Assembly: GCA_027592945.1 (NCBI GenBank)
Contig: JAQCJP010000006.1
Location: 1-37,934 of the forward strand
Source of the DNA: Planctomycetota bacterium
Lineage (GTDB): Bacteria; Planctomycetota; Planctomycetia; Pirellulales; UBA1268
DNA length: 37,934 nucleotides
Direction of reading: 5' to 3'
Below the pieces are notes generated by a model that was not told where the DNA came from, searched no databases, and saw only the letters and a program-made list of their open reading frames with translations. The position numbers were made by a program, and so were the translations under genes. Of this stretch, positions 17,236 to 25,646 are shown one piece after another; position 1 is the first letter of the stretch, and each line of letters begins with the position of its first letter.

Positions 17236-20100
17236 TCAACGCCGCCGCAAACGCTTCAGGACCCAGACCAGCCCTGCTCCCGCGAGCACCAGCGAGCACT
17301 CGGCGGGCTCGGGGACAGCCGCAACATCGGCGATGCCCGCCGTGCTCGGCGAGGCAGGAAAGTACCCACCGGCACCATAGGCGCCGCTCGAGTCGATCCC
17401 AATCAGGTCAAACACATTGGAGACGCCGTCGTAGTTGAAGTCACCCTGCCCCCAACTCGCCGGCTGCCCGCTGCCGAACTTCCCTGCCGAGTCGATCGCG
17501 ATCAGGTCAAAGACGTTGACCTGTCCGCTCAGGTCAGTATCGCCAGGAGCGGCGAAGGAGATGATGGCCGACCCGTCGCCATTGACGACATAGCCCACTG
17601 CACGGGTGCCTCCAGATGCGGCAGCGGCACTCGAGGTGATTCCAGCGGCACCATCCCACCCGCCACCGTTGCGGCCGGCCACGATGTCATTGACGAGCGT
17701 TTCGGCGGTGATGCCGCCGGCAGCCACCGAGACTTGTCCTGCACCCAGGTCGAGCAGGCCGCCACCGCTCCCCTCGGCAACGGCCAGGGTGCCCACGCCG
17801 ATACTCACCCGGGCGTCCTGCGGAAGCGCCAGTTCACCACCGGCATCGACCGAAACCGCGGCTGATCCGCTGAGGGTGCCGGCATTGATCGCCAGCGAGG
17901 CAATGCCCGAACTGCCGTCAATCGCCAGCGTCGATGCCGAGAGCGTGCCGCCATCCACGATCACCGAAGGGGAACGCATCGTGGTCGCCGGGTCGACGGA
18001 AAGGGTCGCTCCCGTCGCGACGGTGACAGTCGAGCTGCCGAGGGCGTCGGGATCGACGACCTCGAGCGTCCCGGCTGAAACGGTGGTCGGGCCGGTGAAA
18101 CTGTTGGCCGCGTCAAACACCAGCGTCCCCGCCCCGGTCTTGGTCACCGAATCTGCGACAGCGATCGTCGGATAGCCAGCCTCCGACTGGGTCTGACTGC
18201 CACTGGGCACGTCAATCACGATGTCGTTGGATGCCCCGGGCGTGAACACGAGCTGGAGATCATTTCCCACCAGGTCGACCGCAAACGTGCCCGTCCCGAA
18301 GGGATTGGCGAAGCCATCGGTCCCGTTCGCGGCTGCCGTCTCGATGAGAAACTTGTCTGCGGCAAAGCCGGTCACACCACCAGCCGCCGAGGCGAACGTC
18401 CAGGCGTAAGACTGCGAGGGGTCAAAGTTGGCAGCAGGCCCGCTGACATCGGGCCCCGTGCCCGACAGGGTCCAGAGGTTGAGCGTAAAGGGGTCGAAGG
18501 ACGTGGCATTGATGACGAGACTCCCCCCCACGCTCGCAAGATCCCAGGCATCTTCTCCGCCGGCCGTGCCAGTGCCGGAGAGCATCTGCCAGTTGTAGTT
18601 CCCACCCTCATCGAGCGTGAGATCACCGGCGAAGGTGAGCGTTCCTGGACTTGCTCCAGGCGCGAGGGTGGCGCCGAAACCGACCGCGACATCGCCGGCG
18701 ACCGTGCCCCCGCCAGCCAGTGTCTGATTCGCCGGCACGACGTAGGTGCCGAGGGCCGTCGCGTCGAAGGTGGCGGCCGCGGCCACGGCGACCGCGCTGC
18801 TGGTGGCAATCGATCCGCTCGCGGCCAGGACGAGCGTTCCCGCCTCGATCGTGGTAGCGCCGGTGTAGGTGTTGAAGCCTTCCAGAATCAAGCGGCCCGA
18901 GTCGCCCGTGCCCGTCTTGCCAAGCCCGCCAGCGCCGAAAAACGAACCGCCGAGAGTGACGTCGCCGACCACGTTCGTGGTCTGCTGCGACGTATCAACA
19001 ATCAGATCCCCGGTGAGCTCTCCGCCCGACAGGATGCTGAGTGCCGTCGTTGGCTGATCATCCCTGTTGAAGACGACCGTGCCGGACGAGGGAAACGTCA
19101 CATTGGCGTACGAGGCCTCTCCGCCTGAGGCGCGAGCGGAGATCCCGCCGCCGTCAGCGATGGTGATGGCATTCCCCACCGATCCGATGCCGGTCGCGTT
19201 GTTCTGGCTGACCAGCCGCACACCGCTGCGCACCTCTACGCTGCCCGTTCCGAGGCCATCGAGATTGGTGAAAAAGACTCTCGTGCCACCGCCCGCAAAG
19301 TCCCAGTTCACATCGGACGCCGTTCCGGTCTTGTTGGTCAAGCTAAAGCCGGAAGTGCCCGTGGTCGTGATGGTCTCGCCCGCGCCAGAAAAGCGGCCGG
19401 CATACACGAGATTGCCGCCATTGAGATCGAGCACACCGCCGCCGGCCCCGATCGTGACCCCACGGTTGGCATTCATTGTGAATCCGGCCGTCGTCTTCAG
19501 CGTCGCCCCATTGGCGATGGTGAGCCGGTCGGTAGCGGCCACCGTGTTGCCCAAGTTTCGATCCGCGCTGACCTGCAGGGTTCCCGCCGTCACCTCGAGA
19601 TTCGCCCCAAAGACGTTGACCCCGCCGAGCACCAGCGTGCCGGGGCCGTCCTTGACGATTGCAGAAGACTGGAGAGGAGAGCCCCCGAGGACCAGCCCGA
19701 TGGCCGCCGTTGCATCAGCGCCGAGGTCGCCCACGGTGATCGTGGCGATGCCCCCCAGATTGTTCATGTTGAGTTGGTTTGCACCATCCAGGATCCAGCC
19801 GCCCGACGACAACGGATCGGCGTCACCGAAGACGACGGCCCCGATATCGCGGTTTTGGGTGAGGCTCACCGTACGGGTTGCCGTGATGTCGTTGGCAAAG
19901 GTCGCCGTGGAGCCCCCGGCGGCAGCGGTAATCCCGTCCAACCAGTTGATGCTGTCGACCCACAGCCCGTCCGCATCGACATTCCAACTTCCGCTAGCAG
20001 CCAGCAACGGAGCAGCACACGCCCACGCGGCAATGCTTACGAAAAACCCCAGAACGCCTCGGCCGACCGGCGCACGCCCTCGATATGGTTTGCGACTCAT
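17236..20100 (-). CDS. large secreted beta-repeat protein with dockerin-like loops and PEP-CTERM
   Basis: A 954-residue exported protein. The N-terminus has a basic stretch and hydrophobic core (GVLGFFVSIAAWACAAPLLA) and then WNVDADGLWVDSINWLDG, the usual opening of planctomycete autotransporter-like proteins. Most of the chain is glycine/threonine/valine-rich beta-helix repeats. At least three autotransporter-associated strand repeats are seen (VKDGPGTLVLGGVNVFG; GRLILEGFNTYTGATTIEAG; KTGAGTLVFDAANSFTG). Residues 624-912 are a cassette shared with two other proteins here, ending in paired dockerin-like loops (GDTDLSGQVNVFDLI at 853; GDFNYDGVSNVFDLI at about 886). The PEP-CTERM tail is VPEP (929-932), a hydrophobic helix and KRLRRR. 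A strong ribosome site (AGGAGCAGGAAG) precedes ATG 20100. No catalytic domain is visible: probably a surface or matrix protein, or a binding scaffold for the neighbouring enzymes. Confidence 0.88.
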   Translation of the reverse strand: MSRKPYRGRAPVGRGVLGFFVSIAAWACAAPLLAASGSWNVDADGLWVDSINWLDGITAAAGGSTATFANDITATRTVSLTQNRDIGAVVFGDADPLSSGGWILDGANQLNMNNLGGIATITVGDLGADATAAIGLVLGGSPLQSSAIVKDGPGTLVLGGVNVFGANLEVTAGTLQVSADRNLGNTVAATDRLTIANGATLKTTAGFTMNANRGVTIGAGGGVLDLNGGNLVYAGRFSGAGETITTTGTSGFSLTNKTGTASDVNWDFAGGGTRVFFTNLDGLGTGSVEVRSGVRLVSQNNATGIGSVGNAITIADGGGISARASGGEASYANVTFPSSGTVVFNRDDQPTTALSILSGGELTGDLIVDTSQQTTNVVGDVTLGGSFFGAGGLGKTGTGDSGRLILEGFNTYTGATTIEAGTLVLAASGSIATSSAVAVAAAATFDATALGTYVVPANQTLAGGGTVAGDVAVGFGATLAPGASPGTLTFAGDLTLDEGGNYNWQMLSGTGTAGGEDAWDLASVGGSLVINATSFDPFTLNLWTLSGTGPDVSGPAANFDPSQSYAWTFASAAGGVTGFAADKFLIETAAANGTDGFANPFGTGTFAVDLVGNDLQLVFTPGASNDIVIDVPSGSQTQSEAGYPTIAVADSVTKTGAGTLVFDAANSFTGPTTVSAGTLEVVDPDALGSSTVTVATGATLSVDPATTMRSPSVIVDGGTLSASTLAIDGSSGIASLAINAGTLSGSAAVSVDAGGELALPQDARVSIGVGTLAVAEGSGGGLLDLGAGQVSVAAGGITAETLVNDIVAGRNGGGWDGAAGITSSAAAASGGTRAVGYVVNGDGSAIISFAAPGDTDLSGQVNVFDLIAIDSAGKFGSGQPASWGQGDFNYDGVSNVFDLIGIDSSGAYGAGGYFPASPSTAGIADVAAVPEPAECSLVLAGAGLVWVLKRLRRR

Positions 20101-20310
20101 GAAAACTTCCTGCTCCTGATTGTAAGGCCGCCCAGGGCGACCGACGCGACGAGCTAACGAGCCGTCACGGGACCACCCCGGAACCCCCCAGGGCGTTGGA
20201 CTTTCGCCGCAACTGCCCTGCCGTCATATCTCCTATTTCCGATTCGATTCACAGAAGTGCCAGAATCGGGCCGGCCCGCAACGACCTGCACTGCTGCCCC
20301 CCCCCTGCCG
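20101..20310. other. 210-bp spacer upstream of the beta-repeat gene
   Basis: This gap separates two minus-strand PEP-CTERM genes. It holds the ribosome site of the downstream gene, a C run near 20300, and a possible 20-codon minus-strand frame starting near 20227 that I do not regard as a gene. No clear terminator, promoter hexamers or remnant could be recognised. A transcript start for the beta-repeat gene here is possible. Confidence 0.3.
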
Positions 20311-23223
20311 CTACCGCCTGACCAGAAGATCGTTCGCCAGCAGCCGGATTCCCGTCGGAATCGCTGCTATCACAACAAGCCAGACCGTGGATGGCTCCGG
20401 AACGGCGACCGCTGAGGCTGGCCCAGAAGCGGCATTGTAGGATCCAGCACCGTAGACGCCGCTCGTCGTGATCTCCACCAGGTCGAGAACGTCAACCTTC
20501 CCGTCATCATTGAAATCACCCTCCTCCCAGGAGGCCGCCAGGCCCGAGTTGAACTTGCCGCCAACTGCAATGTTCACGACGTCGAAAATGTCGACCGTCC
20601 AGTCAAGGTTCGTGTCTCCCGCCGCGGCGTAGGCAATCGTAACCGAACCGTCATCATGCTCGACCCATCCCACCGTCCTCGAGTCGCTGCTGCCTGCGAC
20701 GACAGTCGACGTGATGCCTGCCGTGCCGTTCCAGGAACCGTCGCCCCGGCCGCTGCGGAGCGCCGCGACCAGGTCGTCCCGGTCAAGACCGGCAGCCACC
20801 GTGATCGCTCCGCTGCCGATATCGACGAGGCCACCGACCAGCGGCGACAGCCCCCCAAGCCTGGTCTCAAGCCCCGGCGCGACCGTGACCCGGCTGCCCG
20901 CCGCGACAGTCAACTGACTTGCCTGTAGGGCGTTGCTGCTCGCGATCCGAAGTTCTCCCTCCCGGACCGTCACCGTCCCCGTGAAGTCCTTGCCGCGGTC
21001 GACGAGGAGCGTCCCCTTCCCCGTCTTCACGAGGGGCATGGGGCCCGAAAAGATCGGATACCCCACCTGCCCCTGGGTCTGCAGTCCGTCGCCGACATCA
21101 ATCGTGACGACGGATCGATCGACGGCGAGTTCAAACACCAAAGCCGACTGCCGGAACGTGAACGGCGCCGGGTTTGTCGCGCTTGTCGGGGCCTCGATCG
21201 CCGAGATGTCCCAGCCGGCCGTCGCGTCGCCGAGGTCGCGATCCGGATTGAGCCTCACCTGAAGAAACCTGCCTCCCTCGTAATCCGGGTGGGATTCATA
21301 GAACGTACGGAGATAGCCTGCCAGCATGGTCGCCGACTCGTCGCTCGAGAAGGTGCGGGCCAGGTGGTTGCCCATCTTGATGATGTTGTCCTGCAACTTG
21401 AGGTTGTCGGACCGGTCGGCGCGATCGATCTCCACGTCGGCCTCGAGGTGCTCGGTCAGGCGGGTGTCGCCATCCGTGATGCCGATCGCCCAAAGGTCGG
21501 CGTTCACCCGGCTGACGTTCCCGGTCTGCCCCACGATGTGAAAACTCACGAACGCCCGATCGAGCGTGGCGGGATCGGCCAGGGGTGGCAGTTCGTAGGC
21601 AAGCACCGCCGACCGCCCCGAGGCGGTGCCGGGCAGGCTGGTGTCCGACCCGACACGGAGCGCGTCGGCCGCCTGGAGGGCGATGCCCCCCTCCGCCACG
21701 GTCATGTCGAGCAGGCTGCCGGCGATGACCTGTCGCTCAAAGGGATTGACACTGGCCGCCTCCCGCCGCAGCTCTTGCAGGCGAATCTGCATGGTGTCGA
21801 GCACCTGCTGCGTCTCAATGGGCAACGCCGCGACGGAACCTGGCAGGAGCAGATTGTTCACCTGGTACGGATCATTGACCAGGTCATAGAGTTCGTCGTA
21901 TTCCAGACCAGCCTCCGGATGAGTGACGTACATGTGCGTCTCGGTGCGGACCGCGTCCCAGCGTGGAATGGTCGGATGCTTCACTTCCGGGTAGTACTCG
22001 GCAAACACGGCGTCTCGATCGAACCCGCCCGAGCCGCTGAGGAGCCCGTTGAGTGGTTTTCCCTGCATCGCGTCCGGCACGGGAACACCGGCAGCCGTCA
22101 GGATGGTCGGGGCGAGGTCGATGTTGGACACGAGCGCGTCGGACGTCTGCCCTGATGCGATCCCCGGCCCCCGCATCAGCAACGGCACCCGGATCGACTC
22201 GTCGTACGCCAGCCGCTTGTCGCCCCGGCCGTGCTCGCCCCAAAAGAAGCCATTGTCGCTGGTGAAGATGACCAAGGTGTTGTCGTCGAGCCCCAGGGCC
22301 TCGAGGGCGTCGAGCACCCGGCCGATGTTGGCATCGATGTCTCGCATCATCTCCATCTGGCTGATCTGCTGCGGGTTGCCCATCGTGTTGTTGAGCGTGA
22401 GTCCATTCGAGCCGGGCAGGCTGTAGACGGGCTTTTCGTCGTTGATGTCGAATCCGCCATAGCTGGGCTGGGCGTTGGGCGGGCGATCGATCGGCTGGCC
22501 GGCATAGCGGCCGCCAGACTCGGTGTATTCCGGCCCATGGGGGCCATGGACGGCCTTGAAAGAAAGCGTCAGCGCGAACGGCTCGGACCGGAAACCGCCA
22601 GCGCCATGGTCTTGGAGAAAGTCGACGGCATAGTCCGTGAGGATGGTCGTGGTGTAGCCCGCTTCGGTCACGGTTCGCGGGGCGGCATCGTCTTCTTTCA
22701 CGCGGAGCCGGGGATCGGTATGCGTGCCTTGGCCCTGGAATGCCGCCCAGTAATCGAAGCCCTGCCGCGGCTCGAAATAGGAGTCCATGTGCCATTTCCC
22801 CACCATGCCCGTGCGATACCCGGCTTCCTGGAGCGCCCGCTGATAAATCGGGAGCCGCTCGTCCGGCACTGAATTAATGTCGTCATTGACCGTCAAGCCG
22901 TGGGCCACCGCGTATTGCCCGGTCATCAGCGATGCCCGCGACGGTGAGCAGAGCGGGCAGTTCACAAACGAGTTGAGGAAGTTGATGCCCTCGCCGGCGA
23001 CACGGTTGTCAAGATTCGGCGTCTCGACAAACGCATGACCAGTTGCTCCCAGGCCATCATGCCGCAGGTCGTCGACATAGAAGAGCAGGATGTTGGGCGG
23101 GGCGGCTGACTGGGCGTGTGCGCCGCCGCCGAAAGCGGCGTGTAGGGCGAGCAGGAGAAGGACTGCGGTGCTGCGGCACGATCTCGTTCCAGCACGCCAG
23201 ATCGGCTGCATCAGATCACTCAT
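20311..23223 (-). CDS. secreted sulfatase fused to beta-repeat, dockerin-like and PEP-CTERM tail
   Basis: A 970-residue protein, about twice a normal sulfatase. Signal peptide: STAVLLLLALHAAFGGGAHA (18-37). The sulfatase domain (about 42-470) has metal ligands D51-D52, formylglycine site CSPSR (C92-R96), GKWHMDS, KAVHGPHGPEY and TSDNGFFWGEHG. The matching of 450-500 to WDAVRTETHMYVTH and YDELYDLVNDPYQVNN is as in iduronate-2-sulfatase or choline-sulfatase-like enzymes. Residues about 500-700 are a beta-rich linker domain. Residues 704-930 are the shared cassette: one autotransporter-type strand repeat, then dockerin-like loops (GDTNLDWTVDIFDVV at 869; GDFNDDGKVDVLDLV). VPEP (941-944), a hydrophobic helix and a terminal RR form a PEP-CTERM. 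ATG 23221-23223 has AAGGAG seven bases upstream. It follows the FecR-like gene by 45 bp, so the sigma/anti-sigma pair and this enzyme are likely one transcript. It needs a sulfatase-maturing enzyme, not seen here. Confidence 0.92.
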   Translation of the reverse strand: MSDLMQPIWRAGTRSCRSTAVLLLLALHAAFGGGAHAQSAAPPNILLFYVDDLRHDGLGATGHAFVETPNLDNRVAGEGINFLNSFVNCPLCSPSRASLMTGQYAVAHGLTVNDDINSVPDERLPIYQRALQEAGYRTGMVGKWHMDSYFEPRQGFDYWAAFQGQGTHTDPRLRVKEDDAAPRTVTEAGYTTTILTDYAVDFLQDHGAGGFRSEPFALTLSFKAVHGPHGPEYTESGGRYAGQPIDRPPNAQPSYGGFDINDEKPVYSLPGSNGLTLNNTMGNPQQISQMEMMRDIDANIGRVLDALEALGLDDNTLVIFTSDNGFFWGEHGRGDKRLAYDESIRVPLLMRGPGIASGQTSDALVSNIDLAPTILTAAGVPVPDAMQGKPLNGLLSGSGGFDRDAVFAEYYPEVKHPTIPRWDAVRTETHMYVTHPEAGLEYDELYDLVNDPYQVNNLLLPGSVAALPIETQQVLDTMQIRLQELRREAASVNPFERQVIAGSLLDMTVAEGGIALQAADALRVGSDTSLPGTASGRSAVLAYELPPLADPATLDRAFVSFHIVGQTGNVSRVNADLWAIGITDGDTRLTEHLEADVEIDRADRSDNLKLQDNIIKMGNHLARTFSSDESATMLAGYLRTFYESHPDYEGGRFLQVRLNPDRDLGDATAGWDISAIEAPTSATNPAPFTFRQSALVFELAVDRSVVTIDVGDGLQTQGQVGYPIFSGPMPLVKTGKGTLLVDRGKDFTGTVTVREGELRIASSNALQASQLTVAAGSRVTVAPGLETRLGGLSPLVGGLVDIGSGAITVAAGLDRDDLVAALRSGRGDGSWNGTAGITSTVVAGSSDSRTVGWVEHDDGSVTIAYAAAGDTNLDWTVDIFDVVNIAVGGKFNSGLAASWEEGDFNDDGKVDVLDLVEITTSGVYGAGSYNAASGPASAVAVPEPSTVWLVVIAAIPTGIRLLANDLLVRR

Positions 23224-23268
23224 GCCATCTCTCCTTCCGAACCCCGGGCCGGATCGACGCGTTGCGCC

Positions 23269-24855
23269 TCAACGTTCCCGAACAGGCTTTGTCACGCTGT
23301 CCCAGGTCGAGCCGATGCAGATGTCCCCAAACTCGATCCACGTCGCGCTGACGCACTCGAGCGACAGTTGATCAACCACCATGTCGGTCGACACGCTTTC
23401 GCTGACGACCGACCACTCCGTCGGCTCCTCGGAGTCGGCGAGTCGGTCCGCCGACATCAGCCGAACAAGCACCTGCTCGGGATTGGTGCGACCCGAGACG
23501 ATCTTGGCCACCACCGCGTAGGTCTCTCCCGGCGACTGGGGAAACGAGACCCGGGTCAACGCATCCGCGACCCGGACCATCGCTGCATCGTCTTTCCGGA
23601 GCATGATTTGAATCAATGCCCCCTGCTCAAGCTCCTCTTCGGTGGACAGGCCTCGAGCGCGGAGCACAACGGTCGCGCGGTGCTCGTCATTCCCAGGCTG
23701 CGGGCCACGCCTGACGAAAAACCGGAGGTAATGGATACCGTCTTGCGACAGATCGAGTGGCTTCTTGAACTGCCGGTGCGCGGCAGACCGACGCTCGCCT
23801 GGCGGCTTGCCCGACCCGTCGTGCCGGACAGCGACCGAGCCTGGGCCGGCCAGACCGGGCCGGACGATCCGCATCGCTCCCCGCCGCGACCGCCAGGCCT
23901 CGCTCCACCCGCTCCCAGATTGAAGCTTGGCGATCTCGTGTTCCTCGCCCCGGAAGTCATCAACCACGACCGGAACGTCGTCACGGACCTCAGGCGACGC
24001 GGTCTCGAGCGGGCGGGCCACCAGCGCGGCATCGATGGGAATTGACTCCCGCACCCCATTGCCGGCCCCAAATCGCATGCCGGCACCAGCCGCGATCCAC
24101 TCCTCCGTTCCCGAGCGGGCGGTTGGGCCGGACGTCCGCCGCACCGCACCCTCCGCCACGTGCAGTTCTTCCCCGTCGGCGTCGACCACGGCGGCGTATC
24201 GCGTCCCGATGTTCTTGAAGACGGAGTGCGGGGTCACGATCTCGATCGATTCGCTGAACTGATCACCACGAAACACGAACGTCCCGCGATGCACGGCCAT
24301 CGTCCGCCGCGACCGCAGGGTGAAAGCCGCCGGGCCGTCGAAAAAGACCCTCGCACCGCCGTCGAACTGAACCGTTACCGTGCCGGCCCTCAAAACGCAG
24401 GGCCCGGGCAGCATTCTTGTGCCTGTCGAGACAGGCCGATCGTTGAGCAGGGTGTTATCGCTGACCGCGACGATGGTCGCGACGTACCCGAGCGACCGCG
24501 TGGCTTCAGCCGCATCGGTCACGAGCGAAACAGGGCCGCCGCCGCCATTGCGGAGGCCGCCTCCCGGCCCACCGCCCGCCCCGACCCAGAGAAGAAGCAC
24601 GGCTGCCAGCAGCGACAGCGCCGCGACGGAAGCTCCCACCGCGGCCCACAGGCCCCTCGGTCGATCGGCAACGGCCGGCAGCGGCCCGGCATCAGAGAGC
24701 GCCGCGGTCATGTCCAGGTAGCGAATGTAGAACCGACGAACTTCCTCATCGGACCGGAGCAGCCCGGCCAGTTCGGTCGTCTTTTCCTCGGTGAGCGTCC
24801 CGTCGACCGTGGCCGAGAGCAATGCGTGAAGGTCCCGTCGATCAGACAGCTTCAT
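23269..24855 (-). CDS. FecR-domain anti-sigma-like membrane protein
   Basis: A 528-residue single-pass membrane protein. Residues 1-60 (LHALLSATVDGTLTEEKTTE, then LRSDEEVRRFYIRYLDMTA) form the short cytoplasmic helical region seen in planctomycete anti-sigma partners. A membrane helix follows (about 69-93). Outside lies a FecR domain (about 150-255: VQFDGGARVFFDGPAAFTLR, IVTPHSVFKNIGTRYAAVVD, LHVAEGAVRR). The C-terminal half (VVVDDFRGEEHEIAKLQSG, GWSEAWR) resembles the beta-sandwich start of planctomycete secreted proteins and may sense a ligand. ATG 24855 has GGAAGG upstream and overlaps the sigma gene stop by 4 bp (ATGA), so production of the two is coupled. Expected role: hold the sigma factor until an outside signal arrives. 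Without a TonB receptor nearby the signal source is unknown. Confidence 0.85.
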   Translation of the reverse strand: MKLSDRRDLHALLSATVDGTLTEEKTTELAGLLRSDEEVRRFYIRYLDMTAALSDAGPLPAVADRPRGLWAAVGASVAALSLLAAVLLLWVGAGGGPGGGLRNGGGGPVSLVTDAAEATRSLGYVATIVAVSDNTLLNDRPVSTGTRMLPGPCVLRAGTVTVQFDGGARVFFDGPAAFTLRSRRTMAVHRGTFVFRGDQFSESIEIVTPHSVFKNIGTRYAAVVDADGEELHVAEGAVRRTSGPTARSGTEEWIAAGAGMRFGAGNGVRESIPIDAALVARPLETASPEVRDDVPVVVDDFRGEEHEIAKLQSGSGWSEAWRSRRGAMRIVRPGLAGPGSVAVRHDGSGKPPGERRSAAHRQFKKPLDLSQDGIHYLRFFVRRGPQPGNDEHRATVVLRARGLSTEEELEQGALIQIMLRKDDAAMVRVADALTRVSFPQSPGETYAVVAKIVSGRTNPEQVLVRLMSADRLADSEEPTEWSVVSESVSTDMVVDQLSLECVSATWIEFGDICIGSTWDSVTKPVRER

Positions 24856-25388
24856 AGATGACCTTCCAGCAGCACAGAGCGATCGATGCACTCAAACAGG
24901 AGCCGCCGCACCCGCTCCAGGCTGCGGAACAGCGTCCGCCGACTCAGCGTGAATCGGCGAGCGATCTGTTCGGTCGGCACGCGATCGATGTACCGGGCCT
25001 GAATGAGCTTGTGGTCGCTGTCACTCAGCTTTCCAAGGCATTTTTGCAAGGCGACCAGCCGCTCGGCCAGGATCGGCTCCTCCTCCTCGCGAGTTTGAGC
25101 CAACAACTCGAGCAGCTCGGTCGGCAGCCGAACCATGCGGCGGGGCCGCTGCTGCTCGAGAAACTTCAGCACCTTGAGATACGCGAACCGACACGCCCAC
25201 GGCAGGAACGGCCGGGTCCGGTCATACTGGTCGAATTTCTGGGAGATCGCGATACAAACTTCCTGCAGCACATCCTTCGTATCCTCCTCGTGCGGAAGAA
25301 GCGTGTAGATGTAGCGACGCAGGTGGTCGTAGTTGGCGGTGATCAGCGTGACGAACAACTCCTGGTTGCCGTCATTGAACTGCGACAC
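24852..25388 (-). CDS. ECF-like RNA polymerase sigma factor (Rhodopirellula/Verrucomicrobium group)
   Basis: A 178-residue sigma-70 family protein with regions 2 and 4 only. Region 2: ELFVTLITANYDHLRRYIYT, then DTKDVLQEVCIAI and FLPWACRFAYLKVLKFLEQQ. Region 4: ALQKCLGKLSDSDHKLIQAR and the helix-turn-helix VPTEQIARRFTLSRRTLFRS. This is the layout of the planctomycete/verrucomicrobial ECF group usually paired with FecR proteins. The start is a GTG at 25388 with GGGAG eight bases upstream. It heads a run of minus-strand genes (FecR-like, sulfatase-PEP-CTERM, beta-repeat PEP-CTERM and possibly the sugar operon), so it may direct its own operon. The 258-bp region upstream is shared with the divergent DUF1559 gene, which may be another target. 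Confidence 0.92.
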   Translation of the reverse strand: MSQFNDGNQELFVTLITANYDHLRRYIYTLLPHEEDTKDVLQEVCIAISQKFDQYDRTRPFLPWACRFAYLKVLKFLEQQRPRRMVRLPTELLELLAQTREEEEPILAERLVALQKCLGKLSDSDHKLIQARYIDRVPTEQIARRFTLSRRTLFRSLERVRRLLFECIDRSVLLEGHL

Positions 25389-25646
25389 AGAAAACGCTCC
25401 CGGAACGGAGTTTCCCGCCAGGCCAGGGCATCGGATACCTGACTCTTCCTATCAGCATATTCCGCTCGTTACGACACTTGTGCCACCCGCGGCAGAGCCC
25501 CGGGAGCCTCGCGAACGGGCTGCGGGCCAACCCCGGCGTGGAGGCTGCCCCGCCCGGCCGAGTGGCACTTTTGGCCAAATCAGCGGAATAATAAGAGGTT
25601 GGGGGCTGTTCCGGGTGCGGACGGCGCCCCCCGACGCTGATTTTGC
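25389..25646. promoter_or_regulatory. divergent intergenic region with palindrome
   Basis: This 258-bp gap separates the divergent sigma factor and DUF1559 genes and must hold promoters for both. TTTGGCCAAA (25570-25579) is a perfect 10-bp palindrome. GTGCCAC (25480-25486) and GTGGCAC (25562-25568) form a 7-bp inverted repeat pair around the GC-rich middle. An AT-rich patch with TAATAA lies just downstream (about 25588), the most promoter-like spot for the + strand. No hexamer pair with correct spacing was found. These are candidate operators for the sigma/FecR switch; none is proven. Confidence 0.4.

Noticed and set aside
20166-20228. Short minus-strand frame MTAGQLRRKSNALGGSGVVP in the spacer between the two PEP-CTERM genes
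   Set aside because: About 20 codons only; the GGAG before it is too close to the ATG. Not supported as a leader peptide.
15341-25388. Single ten-kilobase operon from sigma factor to permease
   Set aside because: All genes are co-directional, but the 210-bp gap at 20101-20310 and the pseudogene at 16861-17235 leave room for separate promoters, so I do not claim one transcript.
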